From Culex pipiens pallens (lineage: Eukaryota > Arthropoda > Insecta > Diptera > Culicidae): DNA of 64,000 bases. The position numbers and the translations under genes are program-made. The DNA lies in NCBI RefSeq assembly GCF_016801865.2, contig NC_068938.1, forward strand, positions 181,521,948-181,585,947, written 5' to 3'. Below, one piece after another: positions 47,030 to 58,986 of this stretch (its first letter is position 1; each line of letters opens with the position of its first letter). Under the pieces are notes generated by a model. The model was not told the DNA's origin and did not search any database. It saw nothing but the letters and a program-made list of their open reading frames with translations.

Positions 47030-48089
47030 CACGGCGTGTTTTCTAGAACAAACTTTTCAGGAAAAAATAGTCATCGCTACATTCAAATGTGACTTATAGG
47101 AAATTTTCTCAGCTTTCCAATGCTTCTAAGAACGAAATGTTTCATCGAGATATTTCTGAGATATCTATATTTTAAGTTTTTTGTTTTAAAATTCTTTATT
47201 ATTTATTGGGAACTTTATATAACAGTTCAGAAAACTTATCAAATGATGTGTTTCATGTGTTATTTACTCATCAAAATGTGCAAAATAAGACAAGAAACAA
47301 CTTTGTAGAAGGTTGCAAACCGCTGAACATTTTGAAAATTATGTTTTAATTGAGTTTTTGAATATTTGGGATTTATTCAGAAATTAAAATCATAAAACCG
47401 TGCTAAAATATATTTTTTACAAGAATTATAAGATTATTAAATATTTTTTGTGTGTACAAATATCACGTGTCTACTCTGATTTATTTTGTACAACAGAAAT
47501 TTTGGCAGGTTTGAGATTGTTAATGGAATTATTGGATTTTAATGAATAAATTTGATATTTTCTTAAGGAATTCCTGGTTAATGGAACATAAATTCAAACA
47601 TAATTTAAAATCGGAAATAAGATAAATAAAAAAAATAAGATGAATCAGAGTAGACACGTGATATTTGTACACACAAAAAAAATTAATGATCTAATAATTC
47701 TTGTAAAAAATATATTTTAGCACTGTTTTATGATTTTAATTTCTGAATAAATCCCAAATATTCAAAAACACAATTGAAACATTATTTTCAAAATGTTGGG
47801 CGGTTTGCAACCTTCTACAAAGTTGTTTCTTGTCTTATTTTGCACATTTTGATGAGTAAATAACAAATGAAACACATAATTTGATAAGTTTTCTGAACTG
47901 TTAGTATAAAATTCCCAATAAATAAGAAAGGATTAAAAAAAAACTTAAAATATAGTTATCTCAGAAATTTCTCGATGAAACATTTCGTTCTTAGAAGCAT
48001 TGGAAAGCTGAGAAAATGTCCTATAAGACACATTTGAAAGTAGCGATGACTATTTTTTCTCCTAAAGGTTGCCCAGAAAACACGCCGTG
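47030..48089. mobile_element. palindromic MITE with CACGGCGTG ends, TAGC TSD
   Basis: Starts CACGGCGTGTTTTCT, ends AGAAAACACGCCGTG, flanked by TAGC (47026-47029, 48090-48093). ~500-bp arms mirror each other around 47560 (for example 'atcacgtgtctactctga' at 47463 and its complement at 47645). Confidence 0.82.
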
Positions 48090-48093
48090 TAGC

Positions 48094-48416
48094 CGTTTAG
48101 GTTGGTATGAAGTAATACAATTTAAAAGTAACAAAGCATTTAAGGCAAGCACAAATATTATTTTATGTGTTTTTGTCCTTCAACTGTGGTCGTCGTCGAG
48201 AGTGTAAGCGAATAAAAAAATCTAACTTCAATCAAATATTAATTCAAATGATATCAAAGTTACATTAGTTCTGCTCTTGAACCAAATTTGCAAAATATCA
48301 ATAAATTCATGCAAATATAAAGTATTATTATTGCAGTCTATTTAACCCTTTTTAATGAAACTTACAGAAAAAAAGTTGAATTTTGGAAGGTTGATTTTTT
48401 TTTGTTATTCTTTGTC
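48094..48416. other. spacer with a MITE fragment
   Basis: Non-coding. 48366-48395 ('acagaaaaaaagttgaattttgg') matches the end of the CACAGAAAA MITE family at 36505/37305. Confidence 0.4.
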
Positions 48417-48420
48417 CTCT

Positions 48421-49771
48421 GGGTAATTCTCTACCAACTCACACGAAATCGGGAAAAGTTGCCCCGACCCCTCTTCGATTTGCGTGAAACTTTGTCCTAA
48501 GGGGTAACTTTTGTCCCTGATCACGAATCCGAGGTCCGTTTTTTGATATCTCGTGACGGAGGGGCGGTACGACCCCTTCCATTTTTGAACATGCGAAAAA
48601 GGAGGTGTTTTTCAATAATTTGCAGCCTGAAACGGTGATGAGATAGAAATTTGGTGTCAAAGGGACTTTTATGTAAAATTAGACGCCCGATTTGATGGCG
48701 TACTCAGAATTCCGAAAAAACGTATTTTTCATCGAAAAAAACACTAAAAAAGTTTTAAAAATTCTCCCATTTTCCGTTACTCGACTGTAAAAAATTTTGG
48801 AACATGTCATTTTATGGGAAATTTAATGTACTTTTCGAATCTACATTGTCCCAGAAGGGTCATTTTTTCATTTAGAACAAAATTTTTCATTTTAAAATTT
48901 CGTGTTTTTTCTAACTTTGCAGGGTTATTTTTTAGAGTGTAACAATGTTCTACAAAGTTGTAGAGCAGACAATTACAAAAATTTTGATATATAGACATAA
49001 GGGGTTTGCTTATAAACATCACGAGTTATCGCGATTTTACGAAAAAAAGTTCTGAAAAAGTTACTTTTTGCGTTTCTCTTTGTTTCGTCGTCCGTGTCTG
49101 TCGCGGGTGACCATGAACGGCCATGATCGATGACGACCAACTTTTTCAAAACTTTTTTTCGTAAAATCGCGATAACTCGTGATGTTTATAAGCAAACCCC
49201 TTATGTCTATATATCAAAATTTTTGAAATTGTCTGCTCTACAACTTTGTAGAACATTGTTACACTCTAAAAAATAACCCTGCAAAGTTAGAAAAAACACG
49301 AAATTTTAAAATGAAAAGTTTTGTTCTAAATGAAAAAATGACCCTTCTGGGACAATGTAGATTCGAAAAGAACATTAAATTTCCCATAAAATGACATGTT
49401 CCAAAATTTTTTACAGTCGAGTAACGGAAAATGGGAGAATTTTTAAAACTTTTTTAGTGTTTTTTTCGATGAAAAATACGTTTTTTCGGAATTCTGAGTA
49501 TGCCATCAAATCGGGCGTCTAATTTTACATAAAAGTCCCTTTGACACCAAATTTCTATCTCATCACCGTTTCAGGCTGCAAATTATTGAAAAACACCTCC
49601 TTTTTCGCATGTTCAAAAATGGAAGGGGTCGTACCGCCCCTCCGTCACGAGATATCAAAAAACGGACCTCGGATTCGTGATCAGGGACAAAAGTTACCCC
49701 TTAGGACAAAGTTTCACGCAAATCGAAGAGGGGTCGGGGCAACTGCTGTGTGAGTTGGCGGAGAATTACCC
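48421..49771. mobile_element. palindromic fold-back MITE, family B
   Basis: Starts GGGTAATTCTCTACC, ends GAGAATTACCC, TSD CTCT (48417-48420, 49772-49775). ~620-bp arms are near-identical inverted repeats, separated by a ~95-bp GC-rich loop (49055-49140) with 'gtcgtccgtgtctgtcgcgg'. Its ends share AATTCTCTAC with family A. A half copy is at 25640-26093. Confidence 0.85.
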
Positions 49772-49775
49772 CTCT

Positions 49776-50025
49776 ATCTTAACCTATACCCTAACTGGCT
49801 CAATCGGCCTTGCCATCACGGAGCCGTGCGTCTATTTATAGATCCGAGATCTATTGATGGATGTTGATGATCTCCTGGGGGTCTTGTTGGAAGAGTCTTC
49901 CTTCCTTCCTTCACGCGTTGCGGTGTGGTTGGTTGGTCATCTTCCCGTCCATTCCCCACTCACCCACCGCTAGTTGTTGTAGTGGGGGGAGTGGCATGTG
50001 TGTGTGTGTGGTAATTAATTACCGT
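49776..50025. other. single-copy spacer with (GT)n
   Basis: Non-coding, with short GT runs at 49997-50010. It provides the GT-rich target of the next element. Confidence 0.4.
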
Positions 50026-50033
50026 GTGTGTAT

Positions 50034-50738
50034 TAGCGTGGCTCACGGATATATGAAAAAGACAAAAGTGTTCAATTTCGAACGCCTCAACCGGAATTTT
50101 GTAGCAATATGGCCCCAAAACATAGCCTGAAATTTTGAGCGCATTTGGTTAAGGTTTAGAACTTCCACCATTGACCTGAAGTTATAAAGAAATTTCAATA
50201 AATTTAATTAATTTATTTTCAACTTTTTAACTCTTCTTCGAGTATATTTTCCTATGCCCTATGAATTTTTCTCAAAGTAGTGGTTTCTTATAGGTTTCGA
50301 TCCGGGGAACAACTTTGTAGAACATCACAAAGCGCTAGGAATTAATCCCGGAAAGATATAGGCAAATTTTTAGAGCACGTTAAAAAAAAATTCCTAGCTC
50401 CAAAAAATATCCTGTATCTTTTCAGGATCAATTCCTAGCGCTTTGCGATGTTCTACAAAGTTGTTCCCCGGATCAAAACCTATAAGAAACTTGAGAATAA
50501 GAAAATTTGATTGGGTTTTGGGAAACTTTATCTAAGAAGAGGTTAAAAGTGAAAATTTCCCATAGTAAATCTTTAAAAGTTCCATACTAACTTCAGGTCA
50601 ATGGTGGAAGTACTAAACCTTAACCAAATGCGCTCAAAGTTTCAGGCTATGTTCTGGGGCCATATTGCTACAAAAATCCGGTCGAGGCGTTTGGAATTGA
50701 ACACTTTTGTCTTTTTCATATATCCGTGAGCCACGCTA
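50034..50738. mobile_element. palindromic hAT-like MITE, 8-bp TSD
   Basis: Starts TAGCGTGGCTCACGG, ends with its exact complement CCGTGAGCCACGCTA, flanked by GTGTGTAT (50026-50033, 50739-50746). Arms of ~330 bp mirror around 50385. Only 705 bp, non-coding. Confidence 0.85.
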
Positions 50739-50749
50739 GTGTGTATCTG

Positions 50750-50861
50750 TTGCTCCCAGAGGGAGCAAGGGGTTCAAGTTGCCACCGAAAAAACGGTGGC
50801 GAGGTGACCGGGCGGGATTCGATCCATGATCGTCTGCTTGAAAGGCACGACGGGGACGAGG
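50750..50861 (-). mobile_element. 5'-truncated tRNA-derived SINE
   Basis: The minus strand shows a T-arm/B-box-like GGATCGAATCCCGCC (plus 50814-50826 region) followed by a body with 'ggtgg' hairpins ('ccaccg...cggtgg') and 'gctccctctgggagc'. The A-box end is missing, where it abuts the next MITE. Confidence 0.45.
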
Positions 50862-51029
50862 TTGAAAATTTGGTTGGTTGAATATTACCTTTTTTTTCAA
50901 TTTTACATAAAAAAAATTGTAAAAATGTGAACCTGATGGAAATTCATCAGATACTGATGGAAATGATTTTTTTTTTGACACAAAATCTGTCATCATCCCT
51001 GATGAATATTATCATAATTTCTTTTCTGT
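50862..51029. mobile_element. CACAGAAAA MITE, truncated copy 3
   Basis: 'gttgaaaatttggttggttgaatattacc...ctgatgaatattatcataatttcttttctgt' matches 37320-37532, with its left end missing. Confidence 0.6.
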
Positions 51030-52440
51030 ACTTTTTATGTTTTGGAATAACTATTTTTGCAATTTTTTTTAAAAGTTTTGAAGGAAAAACATGAAATAAA
51101 ATTTGCAGTTTTCAACCACATGTGAAAAAGCAGTTTTTGATTGTTTTTGAGAATTACGCCTCAAAAATAATCAAAAACTGCACATTTGGTTGAAAACTGC
51201 ATTCTTCAAGTTGCTCGTCGGTTGGGCATAAAAAAAGAGAGTTGGAAAATTGTTGCATGACAATGCAGCAATTCCAACACGAGATTTGCATCAGCACCAG
51301 CAGCAGCAGTGGAAGCATCAATTCATCATTCCACACTGGATTGCTGATAGTGACACTTTTCTTCTTCTTGTCGTTTGCATCTTGCTTTAGAATCTATTTT
51401 TTTTAATAAAGTGCAATTTTGAAAATACAAATTTTATGTTTTAATTTTAAATATTTTATTTTTTTTTCTGTTTTTTTTCTATTTTCTACTAACAGTGCAT
51501 GAAAATTTTCCCCACTAACTCACATTTTCACGCGATCCAAAAGGGGGATGGGGAAGAATGATTGAATCGCTCGAGCTTTTTTTTTGTTCGATTGCTCACA
51601 CTTGGTTCGACTTTTGCATTCCGAAAAGTGCGCTTTTGTGCGATCGGAAAAGCGTTCACGTGAGTTGCGCGAAATTTCCACCAACCACTTATTGTGAAAG
51701 GGATGGGGAAGGAGGACGGTGAGGGAACCAAGTAATAGTAATAGTGAAATAGAGCTGGGTTGGGAATTGTTATGGGCTGGAGCTGCGTTTTTTTTTTTTC
51801 AACTTGGATGGGCAGCACACCGAGTTTGATTCGAATTGCGGTCAAATGAAAAACCATCAGGAATCGTGGCCTAGTGTGGGGGGAAAAGCGGGGAAGGAAA
51901 AGTGATATAGAGCAGTTTAACATTATTGGGTCGGATCGGATGCAAATGTGGAAAATGTGGGCCAGGGAATTGAGGCTGTTTGGAAAAGGGTTGCTGTTGG
52001 AAAAACAAAAACATTTTGTGAAACCAAACAGAGTGGAAAATTTAGCAGCTAAAGTGGCATTTGGGGGGTGTTGAGATAAATTGTTGTTGTGTAACTGAGA
52101 CCAGCTTGGGGTGTGGTTTTGTAATTGCCTTGTTACGCAACAGGTTTTTAAAAACCAACATAAAAAAATCAAAGCTGAAGCCGCAGATCTAAAACGTAAT
52201 TTGTCCAACCAGGCAAAAACAACTTCAGAAACGAGCAGCCTAACCAATAAATCCTGAAATTGTCCCATGTTTTACAGCAAAACTTTATAATGGATTGAGC
52301 TGAAAAAGTGAGAATGAATCTGATTTAATGTTCGCATCACATTTTCCCACCCTTCTTAATTCGCGGAAAAAACTCGTGATAAATGGTCGATTATTAAGTT
52401 TGGTGTGGGGATACATCACTTTGTTCTTGTTTCTCGTCAT
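51030..52440. other. non-coding DNA, apparently single-copy
   Basis: A 60-bp local palindrome at 51105-51200 ('cagtttttgattgtttttgag'/'caaaaataatcaaaaactg') and a GC-balanced stretch 51530-52130. The 246-codon minus frame (51528-52268) lacks a domain and has the look of chance. Confidence 0.4.
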
Positions 52441-52445
52441 TTGTA

Positions 52446-54024
52446 CACGGTGGGTAAGAAGGGGATTATTATGCAAATTGCATGCACCTCGGAAATTCCT
52501 TCTGGAGGTTGTTGGGGGGACTATTCTGAGTCAGAAAAATCGATTCCCAAAATATTCTGTCGGTGAAAACTGATTTTATCTCGATTTGAAGTTAAAAAAC
52601 CTAATATATCACCTAAAACCTCAAAAATACGTCTAAAATCTCGGTCTAACTCTGGACAAAGATGTAATTTTCCATCAATATATCAATTCTTAGTGCCCAA
52701 AATATATTCCTGACATAGTACACCTAAATTCGGTCCATTACTTGAGTCCCAGCGTCATCACGGAGTGTAAAATAGTGTGTTTTCTAAAAAAATATTTTCA
52801 ATTTACTCTGGAAAATAAACTGTCATGTCTGAATTCAAAAACTAATGTTGTAGCATTGTTGCAAACAAAATGAAGAACAATGTTGCAGAAAAAAGTATGA
52901 CATTTTATCCATTTTCAGTAAAGTTATGTCTATATAAGTGGAAAAATTGCTGCCAATTTTCAAAATTCTTCGATATTTAACTCATTCCTGTTATAAACAG
53001 CTACTACGATCATACTCAGGAGAATGTAAGAAATATTACTTTTTGGCGGGCATGTTTTGGTATTTATAACATAAAAGTTTTAAGCCAAATGAAATGGCGC
53101 GACGCCTATCATTTCTGCTGAGACGTTTTTTCGAAAAATTTCAAAACTTTGAAAGCCTGTACAGAGCTCCAGAGTGCTTCAACTCAATGTTATATATACC
53201 AAAACATGCGCAAGGATCTGTCCTATATGCCAATGATGTTGAAAATAAACGCTTCAGTGGCCAAAGTGCCTCAATAATTAACATTTTTGAAAACAAATGT
53301 TTTTTAAGGGTTAAATCCCATTTAAAATTCAAATGCAAAACACCAGCGCCTGTTAAGTTCAATCAAGCTCATATTTGGGATTTGAGCTCAGTTCGCCCAC
53401 CGGAACCAGCCCCTGAATGCCCGCCAAAAAGTAATATTTCTTACATTCTCCTGAGTATGATCGTAGTAGCTGTTAATAGCAGGAATGAGTTAAATATCGA
53501 AGAATTTTGAAAATTGGCAGCAATTTTTCCACTTATATAGACATAACTTTACTGAAAATGGATAAAATGTCATACTTTTTTCTGCAACATTGTTCTTCAT
53601 TTTGTTTGCAACAATGCTACAACATTAGTTTTTGAATTCAGACATGACAGTTTATTTTCCAGAGCAAATTGAAAATATTTTTTTAGAAAACACACTATTT
53701 TACACTCCGTGATGACGCTGGGACTCAAGTAATGGATCGATTTCAGGTGTAATATGTCAGGAATATATTTTGGGAACTAAGAATTGATATCTTGATGAAA
53801 ATTTACATATTTGTCCAGAGTTGAACTGAGATTTTTGACGTGTTTTTGAGGTTTTAGGTGATATATTAGGTTTTTTAACTTCAAATCGAGATAAAATCAG
53901 TTTTCACCGACAGAATATTTTGGGAATCGTTTTTTCTGACTCAGAATAGTCCCCCCAACAACCTCCAGAAGGAATTTCCGAGGTGCATGCAAGTTGCATA
54001 ATAATCCCCTTCTTACCCACCGTG
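52446..54024. mobile_element. palindromic MITE with a unique 370-bp loop, TTGTA TSD
   Basis: Starts CACGGTGGGTAAGAAGG, ends CCTTCTTACCCACCGTG, flanked by TTGTA (52441-52445, 54025-54029). Arms of ~610 bp (52446-53055, 53425-54024) are near-perfect inverted repeats. The loop (53056-53424) is not palindromic and is richer in GC. A 138-codon plus frame covers it but no domain is recognised. Confidence 0.83.
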
Positions 54025-54029
54025 TTGTA

Positions 54030-55550
54030 TGCTTCCTTCCGGGATTCTTGGTGGCGGCATAAAAAAGGGATTTTATTGCGGATCCTGGTGGAGCACAGTT
54101 AAAAAAGAAAAAAAGTCCTTGTAAATTTACACTGAATACACTTAAATTTACATATTTGTTAAGGTAAAATTACATTTTTCGGTATTAAAATCTGTAAAAA
54201 ATGTATGATAATTTTTTTTTTCACTGTGTGACGAACAAACGCCCGTCTGTCGTTTTGTGAAGGTTGGGTGGGAAAAATTAAAATTTTATTGTTCTTTCTG
54301 CTGCGCGCGACTTCCGCCGGATGATGGAAGGCGGGAAAGCTTCCGGTGCAATATTTTGTTTATTTTTCTTTGGTGACGGAATTTTGGTGATTTTGGTTTT
54401 TGTTTTTGATATGTTTACTTTAAATATTTGTATTTTTTTTTTATAATATTTGAAGGATGCAAATTTTTGCATTTATTTTTATTTCAGAACATTTATGTGG
54501 TATACTTATTGATTTAAAAAAAATATAAGTGTCACTCTTTATAATTTTTGCTAGCCTAGGGACATCGGTCCATTCACGAACAAAGGAAGTCAAAACATTT
54601 AAACTTCTATTATGATTCAAAGTCGGGAAAACAATTTTACGACTTCCTGTAACCCAGGAAGAAACAAGAAAACTCATTCCCGGCTGCCGTTCCTCCTTTA
54701 TTCCAGGAAGCGAATTGTTAAACCCTCTTTGTGACGAGTTGTGTCCAAACTTTTTTCAACGCAATTTATCCCGCCCATTTCAAACTCAAATCGCAACCAG
54801 CGGATTCGGCTCAAATTTACGTACGCGGAAAAGTCGTTATTTTTCGATTAAGACGCCACTTTCTGGTTCATCAATTTTCCAATAAAACTTTCGCGCTCCA
54901 AGTTCTGGCCCACGGGCCCGGTCCACTTGACCGAATTCAATTTTCCCTTCTGCTGACGAACGTCTGTTTCCTTGAAGTTGCCACCAAAGTCGGCATCCCG
55001 TAACTGACCTACAGTCGCGTGGCCGTGAGAAAATTCGCGCGATTTTTTGCTTCCCTCACTCTTTTTAAAGTTTAATTAATTTCATCGCCTTTTCCCGGCA
55101 TTGTCTGGCAGCTTTTTACCTCTTTTTTGCAGCGATAAAAAAAGAGGACAAAAGAGAAGGATTCTTTGGCCAAGTTACAGCTTTATTCCTCATCAATTCT
55201 TGGCACGCTCTGAAGAGGTCCTGAACCTGAATTTCCACTCTGGTTGGCCTAGATGCATCGTCACTTTTAATGAGTTGAAAGCTCGCCCCGTTTTGGCCCC
55301 CCTTTCGTGTGACATACTGACAAAGTTACTCTTTGGGATTGCATGACTGCGGTGGAAAAGAAAACGGAAAATTTATCCAATTAGGGGCAAATTTTCATCG
55401 TCGGCGTGGACCGGTGAGAATGAATTTTGTGGAGTTGAATTTTTGATGGGAGCATTTGCGAAATCGACTGATTGTGACAGGGAACAAGCGACTGATTGAC
55501 ATTTAGATTGATTGCAGGTCATCGGAGAAGGAAATCGTTTCAATTTTAAA
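54030..55550. other. apparently single-copy non-coding DNA
   Basis: 54730-55550 is GC-balanced. Short frames have no recognised domains. No TIR ends were seen. Confidence 0.4.
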
Positions 55551-55554
55551 GTGA

Positions 55555-55902
55555 GCTGAAACTGAACTGGAACTGAACTGAAACTGAACTGAAACTGAAC
55601 TGAAACTGAACTGAAACTGAACTGAAACTGAACTGAAACTGAACTGAAACTGAACTGAAACTGAACTGAAACTGAACTGAAACTGAACTGAAACTGAACT
55701 GAAACTGAACTGAAACTGAACTGAAACTGAACTGAAACTGAACTGAAACTGAACTGAAACTGAACTGAAACTGAACTGAAACTGAACTGAAACTGAACTG
55801 AAACTGAACTGAAACTGAACTGAAACTGAACTGAAACTGAACTGAAACTGAACTGAAACTGAACTGAAACTGAACTGAAACTGAACTGAAACTGAACTGA
55901 AA
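55555..55902 (+). repeat. 11-bp minisatellite (CTGAACTGAAA)n, ~31 copies
   Basis: Almost perfect repetition of CTGAAA+CTGAA. Because 11 is not a multiple of 3, the minus strand cycles through all frames as Phe/Ser/Val/Gln-rich peptides. It abuts the next array without a spacer. Confidence 0.95.
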
Positions 55903-57076
55903 CAAAAATACAAAAATACAAAAATACAAAAATACAAAAATACAAAAATACAAAAATACAAAAATACAAAAATACAAAAATACAAAAATACAAAAATACA
56001 AAAATACCAAAATACAAAAATACAAAAATACAAAAATACAAAAATACAAAAATACAAAAATACAAAATACAAAAATACAAAAATACAAAAATACAAAAAT
56101 ACAAAAATACAAAAATACAAAAATACAAAAATACAAAAATAAAAAAATACAAAAATACAAAAATACAAAAATACAAAAATACAAAAATACAAAAATACAA
56201 AAATACAAAAATACAAAAATACAAAAATACAAAAATACAAAAATACAAAAATACAAAAATACAAAAATACAAAAATACAAAAATACAAAAATACAAAAAA
56301 ATACAAAAATACAAAAATACAAAAATACAAAAATACAAAAATACAAAAATACAAAAATACAAAAATACAAAAATACAAAAATACAAAAATACAAAAATAC
56401 AAAAATACAAAAATACAAAAATACAAAAATACAAAAATACAAAAATACAAAAATACAAAAATATAAAAAAAATACAAAATACAAAAATACAAAAATACAA
56501 AAATACAAAAATACAAAAATACAAAAATACAAAAATACAAAAATACAAAAATACAAAAATACAAAAATACAAAAATACAAAAATACAAAAAATACAAAAA
56601 TACAAAAATACAAAAATACAAAAATACAAAAATACAAAAATACAAAAATACAAAAATACAAAAATACAAAAATACAAAAAATACAAAAATACAAAAATAC
56701 AAAAATACAAAAATACAAAAATACAAAAATACAAAAATACAAAAATACAAAAAATACAAAAATACAAAAATACAAAAATACAAAAAATACAAAAATACAA
56801 AAATACAAAAATACAAAAATACAAAAATACAAAAATACAAAAATACAAAAATACAAAAATACAAAAATACAAAAATACAAAAATACAAAAATACAAAAAT
56901 ACAAAAATACAAAAATACAAAAATACAAAAATACAGAAATACAAAAATACAAAAATACAAAAATACAAAAATACAAAAATACAAAAATACAAAAATACAA
57001 AAATACAAAATACAAAAATACAAAAATACAAAAATACAAAAATACAAAAATACAAAAAAACAAAAATACAAATACA
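55903..57076 (+). repeat. 8-bp minisatellite (ACAAAAAT)n, ~146 copies
   Basis: Nearly pure ACAAAAAT for ~1.17 kb, with rare slips (for example 56067, 56298, 56462-56478, 56589). All three minus frames stay open as (FVFLYFCI)n, giving false ORFs of 505-560 codons. Not a gene. Confidence 0.95.
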
Positions 57077-58650
57077 AGGTTTTTTTAAAAATTGTCTGAA
57101 AAAAATATTTCAGCTAACCGAATTTTCTATTTCGATACTCCAGCAAAAGCAGCATCTTCAAAACCAAAGCAAAATAGTTGAAGCAAGTAAAATTCAAACT
57201 ACAAACAAGCTTCCTAGAGCTGGCGCTTTTAACTGACACACACAAACACAACCTCTCCAACAGTCACAAATCATGTACCGAGCTGCCCGAGCCACTTAAA
57301 CATTTTACTTTTTGGCCTTTTTTGGCAACTTGCTCCAACGCCAAAAAGGGCACGAAACTTTTAATGTTTGCCAAGTACTCAAACTTTGAGTGTGTGCATG
57401 TGTGTGTTCGACTTCCCCACATTTAAGGCAAGAGACCTCGCAGTGCGGGACATTTAAATAAATAAAACTTTTTCCTCTGAGGGCTAACTTGCACACACAC
57501 GCACACAAATACTTGCACTAACTCACTCTCGCGGCCAGATGTTCAAACACACATGCTCGTGTGCCGATGATGGTGGAGAAAAGTTGCAAAACAACTTTCT
57601 CCCTTGACAGAAAAAGTTTTAGTACCCGGGCCTTGCGTTTGAACTCGAGCTCCTTCTAGTTTTTCCTTTGGCACTTTCTCAACTGTGACGAAGTCATGAC
57701 GAATTTTGCCGTCAAGGTTCTACAGGTTAAGGTTGAAGGCCTTGCCAAATTTTAAGTTGTTTCTAGATTTTATGAATTTTTTAGTTGAATTTTATTTAAA
57801 ATAAAAAAAATCTTAAAAAGAATCAATTTTAATGAATTCTTGAAATCACCCCCATTTCAAGAAAGGATGTGTCGAACGGACGTGGTGACCATTTTTCGTG
57901 TTGCACTTTTCCAAATACTCTCCCAGAGGAGGGAAGGAAAAGCTCTCAAACGCGTGTATTTGAGGCTGTGTGTGTTGGTGAGTGAGCTTTGGGACATTTA
58001 CTTGGTGCTTTTAGCAGTTTTGCCACGTTTTCAATTACAACTTGGCAGGGAAAAGCGGACGGATGATGGGGGTGGTGGCGGCGGGAAAACTGTTTGACTT
58101 TTTGCTCGTATCTTTGATTAATCATGGTGAAATTGTTCGGGGATGCTTTTCCGAAAAGTTTTTAGTGTGAGGGTCATGTAGGTACTTGAAATCAATAACA
58201 CCGTCCAACAATTTTTCGCACTTTCTCAATTCATTAGGAAAAAATCGAGTTGCACTTTTCTTTTCTTCACAGAATCAAGCAATTAAGACATTAGTTTTTT
58301 TCTGATAATATATTTTGCCATCCTCCATTCAGATTCATCAGTAGAAAGAAGAGTTTAAATAGTAATAACAAGTTATTTGTTTTGTGAGCCTACTTTCAAG
58401 TTATTCCCAATCGAAGAGATCAAAGTAGAGATCGAAAAAACCGCTCTTTTTTAGGAGTAGCTCATTTTCCCTCGCTCATTAAAATGAGTGGCTCTTTTGA
58501 ACGGCTCTTTCGCTCTTTTTCAAAATATAGATGAAAAGGCTTATTTAAAGGATGAAGTGATTTTTTTATGTTTTTTATTGGATTGATATGAATATTTCTG
58601 TTTGAAAAGAAAGTTGCTTGTTTTTACGAAATTAGATATATGGAAGATAC
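57077..58650. other. mostly single-copy non-coding DNA
   Basis: 57180-58130 is GC-balanced. 58430-58520 contains 'gctcttt...gagtggctcttttgaacggctcttt' motifs that resemble a mosquito TIR-element edge, with no partner found. Confidence 0.35.
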
Positions 58651-58655
58651 ATATA
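58640..58655 (+). pseudogene. left part of a possible exon interrupted by the fold-back
   Basis: An ATG (58640-58642) followed by four codons reaches the TA target site. The frame resumes at 63615 on the far side of the transposon. See the entry at 63615-63766 for the rest. Confidence 0.3.
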
Positions 58656-58986
58656 CAGTTAAACCTCGTATAAGAGCGCCTCGCATATGCAACTTTGCAT
58701 ATACGAGTCATTCCACCTGATTCGGTTTTGTCGCAAGAGTTGCATATGCGAGGTACAGGGCTTATGGGATTTTGGCTATATGGGAGACATGGGCTATATT
58801 TTTATAAAAAATCAACTAAACGATACAAATTTATAGTGTTTTGGAATCGTTATGAAGTCAGCTACACAGCTACACCAAATTTACATGGTTTACGATGTTC
58901 TAGATCATCCGAAACTTCGTCAAGTTAAGGCCTATGTGTTCAACGCCGTACAAGTATGAGGTAGGCGATTTGACTGTGGTTTTTGA

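Noticed and set aside
51528..52268. 246-codon minus frame
   Set aside because: No recognisable domain, low-complexity Pro/Phe/Ser composition, no promoter or poly(A) context.
55373..57077. Overlapping 505-560 codon minus-strand open frames
   Set aside because: They are (FVFLYFCI)n and Phe/Ser/Gln translations of the 8-bp and 11-bp satellites. All three frames are open, which is a repeat artefact.
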